Origin: Selaginella moellendorffii
Taxonomy: Eukaryota > Streptophyta > Lycopodiopsida > Selaginellales > Selaginellaceae
NCBI RefSeq assembly: GCF_000143415.4
Contig: NW_003314385.1
Coordinates: 223,649-287,648, forward strand
Length of the DNA stretch: 64,000 nucleotides
Direction of reading: 5' to 3'
Part shown: one piece after another, positions 11,527 through 24,777 of the stretch
How the letters are laid out: each line of letters begins with the position of its first letter
Position numbering within the stretch: the first letter of the stretch is position 1
Position numbers and translations under genes: made by a program
The notes under the pieces: generated by a model
What the model was told of the DNA's origin: nothing
Database searches by the model: none
Seen by the model: the letters and a program-made list of their open reading frames with translations, nothing else

Positions 11527-12179
11527 TGTAAGCAACCAAAGGGAATAACTCGAGAGACGATCCATAGGGGTTCAAATATAGAGGGAAAGGGCCCATGAAC
11601 AAGAGTGCACCCCCTTTTCCAATCAGTTAAGGGTCTTGGGATATTTAGAGTTAAGCGTCCTTGAGTTTGAATAGTACTGGGCTGGGTGACTTCCCGGGAA
11701 GTCCAAACTCAGGAGCTTACATTTGGTATCAGAGGGGTCTCGGGTCCGACTCTGTTGGTTGGCTAGGGGAATCACACCACATGTTGATTGACATCTAGCT
11801 GGTCCGACTCTGTTGGTTGGCTAGGGGAATCACACCACATGTTGATTGACATCTAGCTGGTCCAGTTTGCTCCCTCTGGGCTCGACCCGAGGGGTAGGGT
11901 GTCAAGAGAGCGGGGCTCTCGGGAGAGCTACAGCTCTCAGCTTCCGTTCACGAGGGCGTGAACTTGTAGGGAAGCGTGGTGGATTGTAAGCAACCAAAGG
12001 GAACAACTCGAGAGACGATCCATAGGGGTTCAAATATAGAGGGAAAGGGCCCATGAACAAGAGTGCACCCCCTTTTCCAATCGGTTAAGGGTCTTGGGAT
12101 ATTTAGAGTTAAGCGTCCTTGAGTTTGAATAATACTGGGCTGGGTGACTTCCCGGGAAGTCCAAACTCAGGAGCTTAAA
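11527..12179 (+). mobile_element. TRIM element (miniature LTR retrotransposon) nested in element A
   Basis: Two direct LTRs of about 194 bp (11527-11720 and 11985-12179) begin TGTAAGCAACCAAAGGGAA. The first ends GAGCTTACA, giving inverted TGTAAGC/GCTTACA tips; the second has decayed to GAGCTTAAA. TTTGGTATCAGAG follows the first LTR directly as primer site. The 264-bp interior is non-coding and holds a tandem 58-bp duplication (about 11744-11859, unit containing GTTGGTTGGCTAGGGGAATC). Flanks TTTAG and CTTAG are an imperfect candidate target duplication. Parts of the same family occur at 22012-22380 and 24778-24866. Confidence 0.85.
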
Positions 12180-15100
12180 CTTAGGAACTCAGGAGTATAA
12201 GGGTTTCCTCAGAGAGTTGAGGATGTGATTCAGATGAGCATTTGACTTAGCAAACTGGCTGATGTGGTTGTGGTAAAGAACTATAGTTGGGATCATGGGA
12301 AAGATGTAGACTCCAAAACAATAAAGGAGTCACAAGATTACCCTTATATAATTGAGGCTACTCATAAATTTGAGACTGGAATTTGTGACTGTGGGAGGTC
12401 AAATACAAAAGAGGACACAAGTCCTTGAAATGGTAGCCGGGGCTACCTCTAATAAATACTGGAACAACCCAAGGAGTTGGGGGTGTACTTAAAGATGAGT
12501 TGCCATTCTCATCACATGGATAAGTAGTCCTAAGGGGCAAAGGTTAGCCCCAAGAAAATCATCAAGTATTGGAGTAACACTTGTGAAGATGGTCCTAGTG
12601 AGCAGGACTTGAATACAAGAAGTTATATTCCAGTGAACTGGCACCTCAAAGGTAGGACCTCACATACAAGAAGTTATATTCCAGTGAACTGGCACCTCAA
12701 AGGTAGGACCTCACAGGTCGTCTAATTAGCAAAGTCCAAAAAGTTGAATGACTCAAATAGAGTCAAAGAATAATCCTAAAGGATTGATGGAAGCATTTGG
12801 ATTAAGGTGTGTTGTACCCCATAAAGGATGGGGGGGGGGGGGGAGGGGGATCATAGGATCCAAGTATGAGAACAAAAGGGAATCTCATCGATGGCAGAGT
12901 ATGCCATGCTAAAGTCGTGGGAAAGGTGTTCCCCAAAAAGAAAGCAACTTTGGCATAGAGGTGTGTGAACACTATGGTGCAATGCTAATTGATAGTGGCA
13001 TGAGAAACGACTTCTTTGGTCTTGGCAAAGACCCCGACACAAGTGGGGAGTGTCGTAAAGGCAAGCTTGTAGAGCCGAGGGTGTGAAGACATTGAAGGTG
13101 CCAAGGCACGTTGCTTTGAGGTCAAGTTAGTGGGTTTATGAGAACCCCTTCCCAGTGGAATCCTAATGGAAGCGGGAATGGCATGGCTTAAGTTGGAAGG
13201 CATGTGATTGGACTGTGGTGACCCAGATGATAATGGAGGTGTGGAAGTACCACGCAATGAGTTGTAGGACTTGACAACTATGGGGCAACTAAGCAAGAGG
13301 TGCAAAGATAATTGGTTAAATGGGTAGAAGGTAGCTGCCCAAGACTTTTTAATGGCATAAAGAAGTTAGATATACCCTTACAGGGGATAAATTGCTTATG
13401 TTGTGATATAATAAGTCAATGTTATAAAAGAAAATGCTCATTGTCAAGTAGACCATCATTGGGACACCTAAATACTCTGGAACACCAGAAGGTGGTGTTT
13501 AGTGTTGCGGGGGCGATAGATAGGGAGGCCTTAGCAAACTAAGGGAGGCTTTAGCAAACTAAGGGATAGAGTCCCTTCAAAGTTCCCAAAAACAATTCTA
13601 GGTAGTTTAGTACCTAGAAAGGCTAAGTGTAAATGGTTCATGGAACGTGCGAAACCAAAGTGGCGTAGCAGAAGCGTGGTCTTGAAGCTTGCCATGAGGC
13701 AAGGCTATCAAGGTTAGAGAAGTGGTTCTCGAGTGTTTAAAGAGAGGGCTTTGAACAAAAGTCGATGGTTAAGGACTTTCACACTTATGCAGGAATCATG
13801 TTACGGTGGTCAGAGGACTTGCCAAGTGAGACTGGCAAGTTGGGGGAACACATACCCTAGTTGAAGGTGATAACTTCAAGAAGGGTGGGCCATGGGGCCA
13901 AGCATGGAGGAGTCCATGCATGCTCACAGACGTGTCAAGTGAGAGGACTTGGCAGTGTGGAGGAACTAAGTTCCTAAGTTATGATCTGTAGCACGCTTTG
14001 AGTAAAAGTTGGTGCACCGGCGTGGATCCTGGGTGATGCCATCCGTAGATGCATATATGGAGGTTGGGTTCGAGTCCCGACCCTCTAGTGCTTGGGTTCA
14101 AGTCCCAAATCACTAGGGCGTGGTGATGGTTTGGAATATGAGGACACTCATATTTTAGTGGTCATGGACTCTCAATGAGGAGATTGGCTTGGGCACACTG
14201 CCAAGTGGGGGATGCCCCGGAGTCGTGATGCACAATTAGATTGCTTAGAGTGAAAGCTCGGCATATCTAACTTGAACATTTTGGTGCAAAGGGCACCAAG
14301 GACGTGGTGAATGAGATGGGGACACCCAGTCTCAGTTGCTATGGATCCTTGGCCGAAAGGGCTAGCTTGAACGCACCACCAAGTGTGGGGGATGCCCCTA
14401 GGGTCATAGTCAACAACTTAGAAGGGTTTAGAAGACCTAATTCCTATTGGTAGACCTATTAAGGGGTCAAGATGAGATCACTAAGTGATCTTGTGGCTAA
14501 ATAAGAACAAGGTCTTTGTTTGGGTTAAGGAATATGATTCCCAGTTCAAAGTGTTGATTTGAACTATTGATAAAGGTGTGGCTTGGTCAAGGTGACCAAG
14601 TGGGAAGAACACCTAAGGGAAATGAGCTATGTCAATGCTATGGCAGAGAAAGTCTGAGGAAAGTAGTCTCTATAAGAGATCCAAGGGAGGGTCTCAAAAG
14701 GTTGGGCCATGGATAGAGCCCACGGCAGAAAATGTTAAAGAGACATACTAGGGGTGAACACCCTCTGGACTTGGCAAAGCAAAGTTTTTGTTATGGAACC
14801 GAAAGGAAACCTCAAAAATGGAGGTAGCGATCCTATGTCTCTGGGTGCAACAATCAAGGATAGGAGCAAAAGACTAGCGGCTAAGAAAAGAGCCATGGGA
14901 ATCATGGGAAAGAAACCAAATGGCAAAGTTAGGCCAAGAACACTAACGTGTTGAGTGCTAACGGATTGTGGGAAAGGCAATGTTTCCCCAAGGATGGATT
15001 CCCAATCTCTCCGATTTGGCGAAAGTGGATGCTCCAAAGGGGGGAGCGGTAAAGTAGCCAAATAATAAGGTTGTGGGCAACCCTAGCACCAATTATGATA

Positions 15101-15588
15101 ACTAGAACTTAGTGCCAAAGGTGGCACGATATCGAAGGGAGGGTGATGGTGCCCTCAAGTAAAGAACTTCCTAGGATAGGGAAGTGGAGTTGCACCATGT
15201 GCAACGTAAGGTGTCGGAGACACTTAAGAAATTGACTCTGAGAAGTCAAAAATTAAAAGTTCCAAAGTGCAAATATTAGGTCAATGGAATCTGAGACTAC
15301 TTGAGAATGAGTAGTGGAATTGAGTTAGAGAGGGTGTCTCTAACGGGTTTCGCGAGAATTGAACTAATAAAAGGGAGCAAACCACCCTAGGTGGTTGAGT
15401 GAGTCTCGAGATTGGAGAGATTATGCTCCTTAGAGGATGGACAAGGCATGGTGAGCCTTCGGGGTCAAACCATAGACAAATATTGGCTGGGTGCCAAGGA
15501 TGGAAATAGTAATACCTGCGGGTGTTACTTTATAAAAAGGGTTTACTATTTGATGAGGATATCAAACTTCGTTTATGGGTGGTGGAGT
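12180..15588 (+). other. Non-coding interior of element A
   Basis: No reading frame with retroviral domains. It holds a 51-bp tandem duplication at about 12611-12712 (unit contains AGAAGTTATATTCCAGTGAA), a poly-G run at 12829-12848, and two tRNA-B-box-like sequences (GGTTCGAGTCC 14067-14077, GGTTCAAGTCC 14095-14105). A diverged reverse copy of about 13545-15588 appears at 26398-28140, showing that this interior is a family feature. Confidence 0.6.
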
Positions 15589-17412
15589 TGTGAGACACAA
15601 AATCCCTAAGCCCCAAAGTGGAGCCGGAAGGGCACCATGTGGTAGTGGCCGAAGTGAAAGCCAAACGAGCGTAACACATTTGGACTAAAAGCTCCGACTT
15701 GATAAGTCGAGAGCGGGAGTGGAACTCTCAATAAAGTGCTCGAGGAATGAGCACGAAATGAGCAATAAGCGAGGCTCTTAAAAGGGACCCAAAAAGGACT
15801 AACACATGACATGTGGAAGTGTCTGAGATGGAGTCCGAGGTGGACCCAAGATGGAGTCCGAGATGGACCCGAAATGGAGTCTGAGATGGAGTCTAAGGTG
15901 GACCCAAGATGGAGTCCGAGATGGAGTCTGAGATGGAGTTCGAGATGGACCCGAGATGGAGTCCGAGATGGAGTCCGATATGGAGTCCGAGATGGAGTCC
16001 GAGATGGAGTCTGAGATGGACCGAGACGGAGTTCGAGATGGACCCGAGATGGAGTCCGAGATGGACTGAGACGGAGTCCGAGATGGAGTCTGAGAAGGAC
16101 CTGAGATGGAGTCCGAGGTCAAGACTGAGACCGGGACCGAGACCGAGACGGAGACCGAGACCGAGACTGGGACCAGGACCGGGACCGAGACCGAGACCGA
16201 GATTGAGACTGGGACCGGGACCGAGACCGAGACCAAGACCGAGACCGGGACCGAGACTGCGACCGGGACCGAGACCGAGGCCAAGGCCGAGACCGAGCCC
16301 GAGCCCAAGTTCGAGTTCGAGTTCGAGTCCGAGTCCGAGTTCGAGTCTGAGAGGGTGAAAGCCCAAAGCGTTCGTCTTCCAAACCCTGGGGGGTTTGGTG
16401 AGCTCCAAAAGTATAGTAAGGGGGAGGACTGCAGTGGAGCCAGTTTGGCTAGGAAAGGCCAGTTTGGCCCAAGAAGGCCAGACCCAGTGTTGGGTGATGA
16501 ACTGACCACTGGGAAGTCCAAGACTAGAGTGAATACGGACCGACAAGCGGGGTAGCTTGGTGAAGTGTTCAAGAGCCAGCTCTAGTTCCCCTGGGAGATC
16601 AACTGGCCAATGCTCCCAGTCCAAGTGTGGGTGGCACTACCTACTTGGATACCAGGTGTGGCTCAACGGAACCTCGCTCTAAGCCCATGGCTAAAGCACC
16701 TAAAGGCAGAAGGTGGGGAGAGTACCCACGAGGCTCGCGTAGGCCCACGGCGTTCCGAAATGTTGTCTCGGAGTCCCAAATGAGGGAAAGGAGGAGGAGC
16801 AGTCCTTAGGAATGTCATCCAAGTCATAACCAAAACTCGGAAACACTTTCTTCATGTCATCCTCAGTTTCTAGGTGTAGTGACTAAGGATACAGTCATAT
16901 GGTGAGGAAGTCCCAGAGGACCATGGGACTTAGTGGTCGGGCCTGTGGGCCTTGATCTAGTGGCAGTGTCGGCGAACATGGCCATGGACAGAAAAGGGAC
17001 TTGGTAGGAATTGACAAAGGGATATTGGGGAAGGCTATTCCCCATGTCTGTAGGCATCCTAACGATGCTAAGGAGTGGATCTGGGTTGATCACTTGTGGA
17101 CGGATGGCCCAATCTTGGAGAGACGGGATTGTGATGTAAGTGGTATTGGACCACTAGTGCGACAAAGGTGAATGGGCATGGCCTTAGCGTAACGGGCCGA
17201 TATATTAGTGGTACCTTTGGGTGTCGATCTTGGGACTGGACACGTGGAGCACTTGGACTAAGTGCAAGGGATGAGTGGCATGGATGCCATCCTCGGGGCT
17301 AGCAAGTCCCAAGTCCTGAATTGGACTTAAGGAGGTTGTGAATGAGACTCCTCCAAGTGGTCAAAGGTGTAGTTAAGTGACTAAAGTAGAATGGAAAATT
17401 TAGTCATTTACA
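15589..17412 (+). repeat. Element A 3' LTR
   Basis: 1824 bp, about 210 bp longer than the 5' LTR because the minisatellite (about 15825-16350) has more units. Outside it the two LTRs are nearly identical. Confidence 0.9.
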
Positions 17413-18426
17413 GCCATGTGTCCAAAGGGCAATAGAGTGAAACCCAAGTTTCAAGGCCTTGGGCCACTGAATGAAAGATTAGAGCTGAACTCCCAAGTAT
17501 GGAGCCAAAGAGTGAAAGAACCAAAGTACGGAGTAACTCCCAAGTGTTCAACCCAAGGAGTGAAGGAACAGGAGTACATAACGACTTAGGACAGTCCTAG
17601 CATCTTAATGCCAAGACCAACACGCAAAATGGAGCCAAATGGAGTTTTGCGTTATTTCAGTATACCAGTGGTCTAACACAAGGATATGGGTACTCCATCA
17701 GCTAGCATGGAATGGAACTTAGGATTAGACCCAAACCGAATGCAAAACAAAGATAAGCATGCAAGTGAGAGCTAAACTATGCTTCAGGTTGGTCGGCCAT
17801 ATCTGACCTATCCACTATCTCTATTATACATTTGGACCCCCTATAACCCCTCCTGAGGAACATATGCTTTGGGCTTTCACCCTTAGTTATTCTTAGTACC
17901 AAGAGTTAGTCTTTGGGATTAACTCGAAACCTACTAAATATGGAATGTCCTTAGATTGTGAATTTTGACATAGGATGAACACCATTGTGTTCAAGACAAT
18001 TTCTACATTCTATAGATATGCCAAATCAACAAATCTAAACACTTTCTATAAATAGCATTTAGGACCGAATGGTACTAACACAAAGTGTATGATAGCGAGG
18101 GTGTTTGGCAGACACGGTAAACTATCATTTAGCAAATATTAAGGGATTAATCTTAATATCACAGGGGTTCCCAACACTAGCAAGTGCAAGTCAATGAATG
18201 AGTTTCTCTAACTAGGTCAAATATGTTTGACTAATAGCACTTAGGAATTCTGTCTTTATGCTCATTTGGTCAAGTGCACATGCGAAGACTAGTTCTCAAC
18301 TAGCTAGGTGGAGACTAATAACGAGTACAGTAATACCGGCCTCCTGCCATCGTGGTAGTAAGGAAAGAATATCCAAAAGGACTAACTGACAGGTAACTTT
18401 TGATACCCGTAGTCACATTTGCGACA
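17413..18426 (-). repeat. Element B 3' LTR, proximal fragment
   Basis: Continues the LTR interrupted at 9709; its first five bases repeat GCCAT. It ends ...GCGACA at 18426, next to the polypyrimidine CTCTCCCCCC (polypurine tract on the element's strand). Confidence 0.85.
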
Positions 18427-18436
18427 CTCTCCCCCC

Positions 18437-21400
18437 GTTAGACATCCTTGTTAATGTATACTCGAGTCTAGACCATTGGCAAGGAAACAACTCTAGAAAA
18501 AGTTCATGGTGATCACACTATATGAGAAATGCACCAATTTAAATGAGTTAGGGTAACCTCTTTATCTAACACAGATGCGTTACCAACTCAGATACCTTCC
18601 GACCGTTGCCGACAAGGAAATGACCAATGGAGTTAGCCATCCTTGGTACTTTGGGTGTCACCCAGCTTACAAAAGTGTGATACGCCCCTACCCGCAAGGA
18701 CATAGAGAGAGAAGCCAGAGTAAAGAAACCAAAGTAAGTAAAGAAAACCCCCTAAGTAAAGAAACCAAACCCGTTGGTAAGGTTTAGATAAACTACTGTA
18801 AATAGGTAATTAGAGTTATTTATACGATCACACCTTTTTATGAAATAAAGAACATCAATAGAGAAACGGGTGATATGGCCAGTCGATAGTAGCTACCTCA
18901 TGACTAAAGATTTCACCATGCATACGAAGTACTGAAGTCAGTTTGCCTATACTAGCCCAAACTCAAAGATTAATAGATAGACAATATCAAAGTTATAAAC
19001 AATGATATCTTAGAGACTTAATTATCAATAAATAAATCTTAGATTAGAGTTATCATCAAATAAATTAATATTATAGTATAGGAACCAAGATCTTTAAGGT
19101 TAAGAGCATAGGATTAACCATCCAACAAAATTCAATAGCAAGTATATTATCAAGTAAACTCAATGACAAAACTTAACTATCAAAGATTGCAAATAGAATG
19201 CCAAACAACTTACAAAAAATAACTCAAAGAACACAAAATATTATCGATTAGCAAACAAAATGCTTGCGAATATATCACCCCAAAGAAATAACTTCCCAAT
19301 CTATTAAAACTAACTCGAGAAATAATCAACAGAAAAAAATGAATGCAGTAAGACCAACAAACATTCATTCATGCTAACTATCAAATTAGCTAATCTAAAT
19401 AAATCTTGATCAACAATATGAAAGAACTTAAGTTGCTTAAGCAAGTGTTAGCAATATCCTATAGATGTCTTAAACCCAAGATATGTGGCAATGCAAAAAG
19501 CCATAAGCCATCAAAGAGAATAACTAACTATCATGAAAGATCATCAATCATCCTAACAAAAAGGGAAATACATAATCATCGTCAAAGAAGAAATTCACCA
19601 TCTTGAAGAACAGCAAATCATTCTATATCAATAACAATCAAACAAAACCTTTGATAAGGATAATCAACTATCCTAGATGATAGTCAATTATCACCAATGA
19701 TTGCTAGATGCAAAAGTTAATTTCAACATTGAAGCTAATGAGCTAAAATGCTTTCCCTAAAAACTTTTAATAAATAGACCACAAACATGAAAACTTAAGG
19801 AACCAAAAGCTCAAAGAAGCTTATAATTAAGTCTTGTCTAACAATGATTACAAGTGTTAAACTTCATAATGCAAAGCTAATGAAGAGTATTTTTGGATTA
19901 ATCCAAAAGCTAAATATAACAAAGATATGCTTAATAAGTGACCACCAAACTAATCCTCCATAAATCCATCTATAGCAAAATATAACTCACTTCATAACAA
20001 GCACAAGAAAAATCATTAATGATTAATATATTCCAACTCAAATCCAATAAGGATTCAAATATTCCAATATCAATCACTAACTCTTCCTCTCATAAAGCTA
20101 ACATAGTCAACAACTGAATCACTTTTTTAAGGAAAAGCTCAAAGCTTAACCCCTACTAAACAATCTTGTCTAAAACACAACTAATTCAACTTATTATGCA
20201 ATTCATTTGAATGTCAATACAGTTGCTAACTAGCAAATGCATGAATGCCAATAACACAAAGCTATAGCCAAATCATCAACACTATCTTTAATAAGACTAA
20301 TGAAACTCAATATCAATTTTACGGAGAGACATATCATTTCACTCGAATCTCAACATCAACAATGTTAACGACAAAGCATCACTTTAATACCATCAACACC
20401 AGAACAAAGCTAGAAGAAAACAAGAGTGAATCACCACTTAAAGCTCTCTAACAACTAAGTCAAAGATACTTTACTCAGTATCTGAGACTAATTCTTCAAC
20501 AAAACTTAGTTACAAATAACACATCAGCAAGGAGTGAATCACCACATCCAAGACTCAATGAAATCCAATACTACGGATTAAATGCAACCAAAATGATATT
20601 GACAGAGGTAAAATTGATATGCCAACATAGAAAACCCATATAAGCTCATGACATGATCCTCTACAACACCATTTGGTAAAGCAAGTCTATCACTACTAAA
20701 TCATCATCGAGCGAAGTAAGTGTTAATAGTCCTTGACAAAATTTACAAGTAATTACTAGTAGTAAAACAACTAATAATCACTTTTCAACTTGCCTTCAGA
20801 AGACCCAAACACTAAACTTATGCCATTGAGTCATATACTTGTCCAATATGAACTTAATATCCCAGGTACGAAATAAAAGTTCATAGACAAGCACGAACTA
20901 AATAACTACTCGAATCCAACTCAACCGCAATAAGTTCACTAATGCATTTAGCCAATAGCTCTAAACATGCCTTGAAAAAGCTAGTTATGCATGATCAACA
21001 CTTAGTTAAAACTAAAGTGAAAACCATGAGATAAACTCATATTAGTACATAGCCTCCTCATAGATAAGGCTATAGTACGGGTACTAACATCTTAACGTCA
21101 AACAACTAAGTTGGACATCACTATCTTCAGCTAAGGTGTAGGGCCACCAAGACCAAGTCAAGATCAGTGAAAGCTCACTACTCTCATAGAGTCTTAACGA
21201 AATGCAAGATGCAACTTACCATCAAGCATAATGCTATAAAAGAAAGGCACAAGAGTCACCCTTCTTAGAAAAGTGCAACAACCACTTTTTACACCAACTC
21301 TAGACTTTATCCAACTCAATTGCCTTATCCCCAAAAGTTAACATCCCTTTTAGGTTGCATTATATAAATTACTTACTAAAGTTTAAGCTAACCGAAGTCA

Positions 21401-23642
21401 ACTCCAACCCCTTCACTAGTTTGTACTGGCTGATGAAAATGAAAAGGTTTTCAGACAAAATGATCAATATATTAACCATTGGAAAAGTTTAAGAAAATTT
21501 GTGAAAATTTTCCCATCCTAGAGAAAGAATGACTCTCATTCAAGAAATGCAAACTTTCAAGACTCAACCAACTTCCTTCTATTAACAACTTATCAGGCTC
21601 ATCTCAACATTATGCTTAAGCATCAAACATCTTTGCCCGTATATCTGACATCCAATACTAACACTTGTAAAATGCAAAATGAACATTCAATAGCTTGATC
21701 ATGAAAACTATATCTTTGGATATCCACATTGCACTAACACTCTTCTTCAACCACCTTCAAGATCCAATATGAAGTTAAAACACTAACAAGGAAAATGACA
21801 TAGAAAATCAAGGTCTAAGGAACATTCCTCATCACTTGAAAGTACAATGCCACTTTCACTAACACAAATGTTACCGATGTCAATACCTCAACTACACACC
21901 TTCTCCATCCAACAATCTACTCCAAGTGTTAACGGATCAATGATGAGCTATAGCAAATGAATGTTACAACCCTTTTCCAACACTTTATGGGCAAAGCCAT
22001 GGGATACCAAATATAAGCTCTTGAATTTGGACTTCTCGAGAGGTCACCCAGCTCAGTACTATTCAAACCCAAGGACACTTAACCGATTGGAAAAGAGGGT
22101 GCATTCTTATTCATTTCCCTCTATATTTGAACCCCATGGATCATCTCTCGAGTCGTTTTCTTTGGTTTCTTACAATCCACCACGCTTCCCTGCAAGTTCA
22201 CGCCCTTGTGAACGGAAGCTGAGAGCCGTAGCTCTTCCGAGAGCCCCGCTCTCTTGACACCCTACCCCTCGGGTCGAGCCTAATAGGAGCAAATTGGACC
22301 AGCCAGATGTCAATCAACATGTGATGTGATTCCCCTAGCCAACTAACAGAGTCGAACCCAAAATCGCTTCGATACTAAAACCATAAAACTTTTTTTATGG
22401 GTAAACAAAGTACGAACATAAGCTTATCATAATTGGACCACCATTGAGAATCCAGTCAAAGCTACTTCAATGTTACTATTTGTGTAAACTAGCTTCACCA
22501 TCAACCACTTTGGGGTTGATCATTGTTTAACCAAGCAACTTCGTAAACATATTACTCACGATCACATGGATATGATATAAAAATCATAATGACTTGATCA
22601 TCAATTGAGCAACACCACAAGCAACACCCACGTCATTACTTCAAAAGTTTATGTGACTATTAAGTGTCAACTCGATTTGATAAAATGCAACATAAATGCC
22701 ACACTTCATCGATAGAGATTTACAACACCCAACACCACTAACTCCTATTCACAACACGGATAAGCTCATATTACTCTCTATCCTACCAAACTCAAACTAA
22801 TCCAACACCAAGCTACTCAAGGAGCAATAACAAGGTTCCTTGGAAAAGAATTAAGCATTGTAACTCAAGCCTTAAATAGCAAGCCTAAACAAAATGGTTT
22901 AGCGCTTCACTGCTATCCACTCCATGATTCACCACTTGTAAAACCATCATTTCCAACATGCATCAAGGTAGGGACTCTTGATTGTATAATGTGAGTATGA
23001 GTAATGAGTTAACACCTCACTGCAAATCATTTCTCCAAGAAGAGAAAATGATTTACATGTTTGATCCTTCATCCTTGAAAACTCTTTTTTTGGTCTCATC
23101 TTTGATTAAATGTCAAGCTTGCATTTGCACTACTTTCAGTTCAATCCAAGAAAAATTTATGAGAGAGTGTGGCAATGACTATTTGAACCAATAGACTAAT
23201 CCTTACAGTCTTGGTTGATCCACTTGTAATCATGCATAGGAAGGATCCACTAGTGCCGTGCTAAACAGCTATGGACCAACCTATTTGTCACTCATAGCAA
23301 ACCCAAAGAAGGTTTACTTTCACCCATGGTACATGGAACAACTCATGAAACCACTTATAGGCTAATATTAATCTTGCCAACTCAAAGTGTAAGTTGCTAA
23401 TGTGCCTCACTCACGAGCCCAAGTGCAAACTCGTGTAAAATGGTATACCTCAAATCCATCCTATGAGCCCAAACGCAAGCTCACACAATATGGTACAAAA
23501 ATGTAACCAAAATCCATATGAAGGAATGAATGTGAAGCCTTTACACCCAAACATGTACCCACTCAAATCATCATTTTCATCTCTGCATATGCAACGAGAT
23601 TAGTTGCCCAATCTCATTAGATAGTACTCACTGAGACATATT
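18437..23642 (-). other. AT-rich non-coding interior of element B
   Basis: About 5.2 kb without long reading frames; the longest (98 codons at 21961-22257) lies over a TRIM fragment. The same interior recurs, diverged, at 35900-40170. No gene is supported here. Confidence 0.7.
22012..22380 (-). mobile_element. Reverse TRIM fragment: one LTR plus interior
   Basis: Reverse complement of the TRIM at 11527-12179. An LTR (22012-22174, ending TCTTACA on the plus strand) is followed by the interior, up to a degraded primer site (TTCGATACTAAAA). The second LTR is absent. Confidence 0.75.
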
Positions 23643-23655
23643 CTCTGATACCAAA
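23643..23655 (-). promoter_or_regulatory. Element B primer-binding site
   Basis: On the minus strand TTTGGTATCAGAG directly follows the 5' LTR end GCTACA. It is a perfect match to the usual initiator-Met-tRNA site. Confidence 0.8.
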
Positions 23656-24777
23656 TGTAGCACATATAGTTTTCACCCTTTATCCTATATTGTTTTACCA
23701 TAGGATAACCATGAAGCGAAACCTAAACCCTCCATATGCCACGTGCCACATACCACATGTCTAAAGGATAGTGAAGTGGAACCCAAGTTTTAGAGCCTTG
23801 GGCCACTAAATGAAGGATTGGAACCAAACTAAGTATGGAGTCAAGGAGTGAAGGAATTGAAGCACGAAGTAACTCTCAAGTGTTCAACCCAAGGAGTGGA
23901 GGAATAGGAGCACGTAATGACTTGGAACAGTTCTAAAGTATCTAGCATCCCATTGCCAAGATGAACAAGCAAAACGAAGCCAAACAGAGTTTGACAATAT
24001 TTTAGCATACCAGTGGTCTAACGCAAGGATATGGGTACTCCACCAGCTAGTATGGAATGGAACTTAGGCTTAAACCCAAGCCAAATGCAAAATAAAGATA
24101 GACACACAAGCAAAAGCTAGACTATACCTTAGGTTGGTTGGCCATACTTGACTTACCCACTATTCCTATTATACACTTGGAACCCCTTATAGCACCCCCC
24201 CATGAGGAACGCATACTTTGGGCTTTCACCCTTAGCCATCCTTAGTACCAAGAGTTAGTCTCTGGGATTAACTCGAAACCTATTAAATATGGAATGTCTT
24301 TAGATTGCGAATTTGGACATAGGATGAATACCATTGTGTTCAGAACAATTTCTACATTCTGTAGATATGCCAAATTAGCAAATCTAGACACTTTCCATAG
24401 ATAGTATTTGAGACCAAATGGTACTAACACAAAGTGTATGATAACAAGGGTGTTTGGCATATATAATAAACTATCATTTAGCAAATATTGAAGGACTAAT
24501 CTCAATACCACAGGGGTTCCCAACACTAGCAAGTGCAAATCAACAAATGAGTTTCTCTAACCAAGTCAAGTATGCTTGACTAATAGCACTTAGGAATTCA
24601 GTCTTTATGCTCATTTGGTTAAGTGTACATGCGAAGACTAATTTCTCAACTAGCTTAGGTAAAGACTAATAACAAGTCTAGCAATACTGACCTCTTGCCA
24701 TTGTGGCAGTAAAAAAAGAATATCCAAAAGAACTAGCTGATAGATAACTTTTGATACCCGCAGTCACATTCGCAACA
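23656..24777 (-). repeat. Element B 5' LTR
   Basis: 1122 bp with TG...CA ends on both readings (TGTAGCACATATAG ... CGCAACA on the plus strand). Intact partner of the split LTR at 9602-9709 plus 17413-18426. Confidence 0.85.

Larger units (their letters stand above)
9710..17412 (+). mobile_element. Element A: LARD-like LTR retrotransposon, no coding capacity
   Basis: Direct LTRs 9710-11323 and 15589-17412 begin TGTGAGACACAAAATCCC and end TTACA. A perfect 5-bp target duplication, GCCAT, lies at 9705-9709 and 17413-17417. A primer-site-like TAGTATCGGAGC (11327-11338) matches the initiator-Met site TGGTATCAGAGC at 10 of 12 bases. The purine-rich GGGTGGTGGAG precedes the 3' LTR. By eye the LTRs differ at roughly a dozen positions over the last 780 bp, so insertion is fairly recent. 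The extra length of the 3' LTR comes from minisatellite expansion. The 4.3-kb interior has no recognisable gag-pol. The element sits inside the 3' LTR of element B and carries a TRIM. Confidence 0.9.
9602..24777 (-). mobile_element. Element B: minus-strand non-coding LTR retrotransposon (LARD-like), interrupted by element A
   Basis: On the minus strand the 5' LTR is 23656-24777 (TGTTGC...GCTACA). It is followed directly by a primer-binding site, TTTGGTATCAGAG (23655-23643), as expected for initiator Met tRNA. A polypurine tract (GGGGGGAGAG, 18436-18427) precedes the 3' LTR, which is split into 17413-18426 and 9602-9709 by element A. The two LTRs add up to the same length (about 1.12 kb). The 5-bp target duplication GTAAC flanks the element at 9597-9601 and 24778-24782. 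The flanking bases read across as TRIM LTR sequence, so B landed in an older TRIM. The interior (18437-23642) is AT-rich with no gag, protease, RT or integrase frame. It must have depended on proteins supplied in trans. Confidence 0.85.

Noticed and set aside
21961-22257. 98-codon open frame in element B interior
   Set aside because: Covers a reversed TRIM LTR and interior, not a gene.
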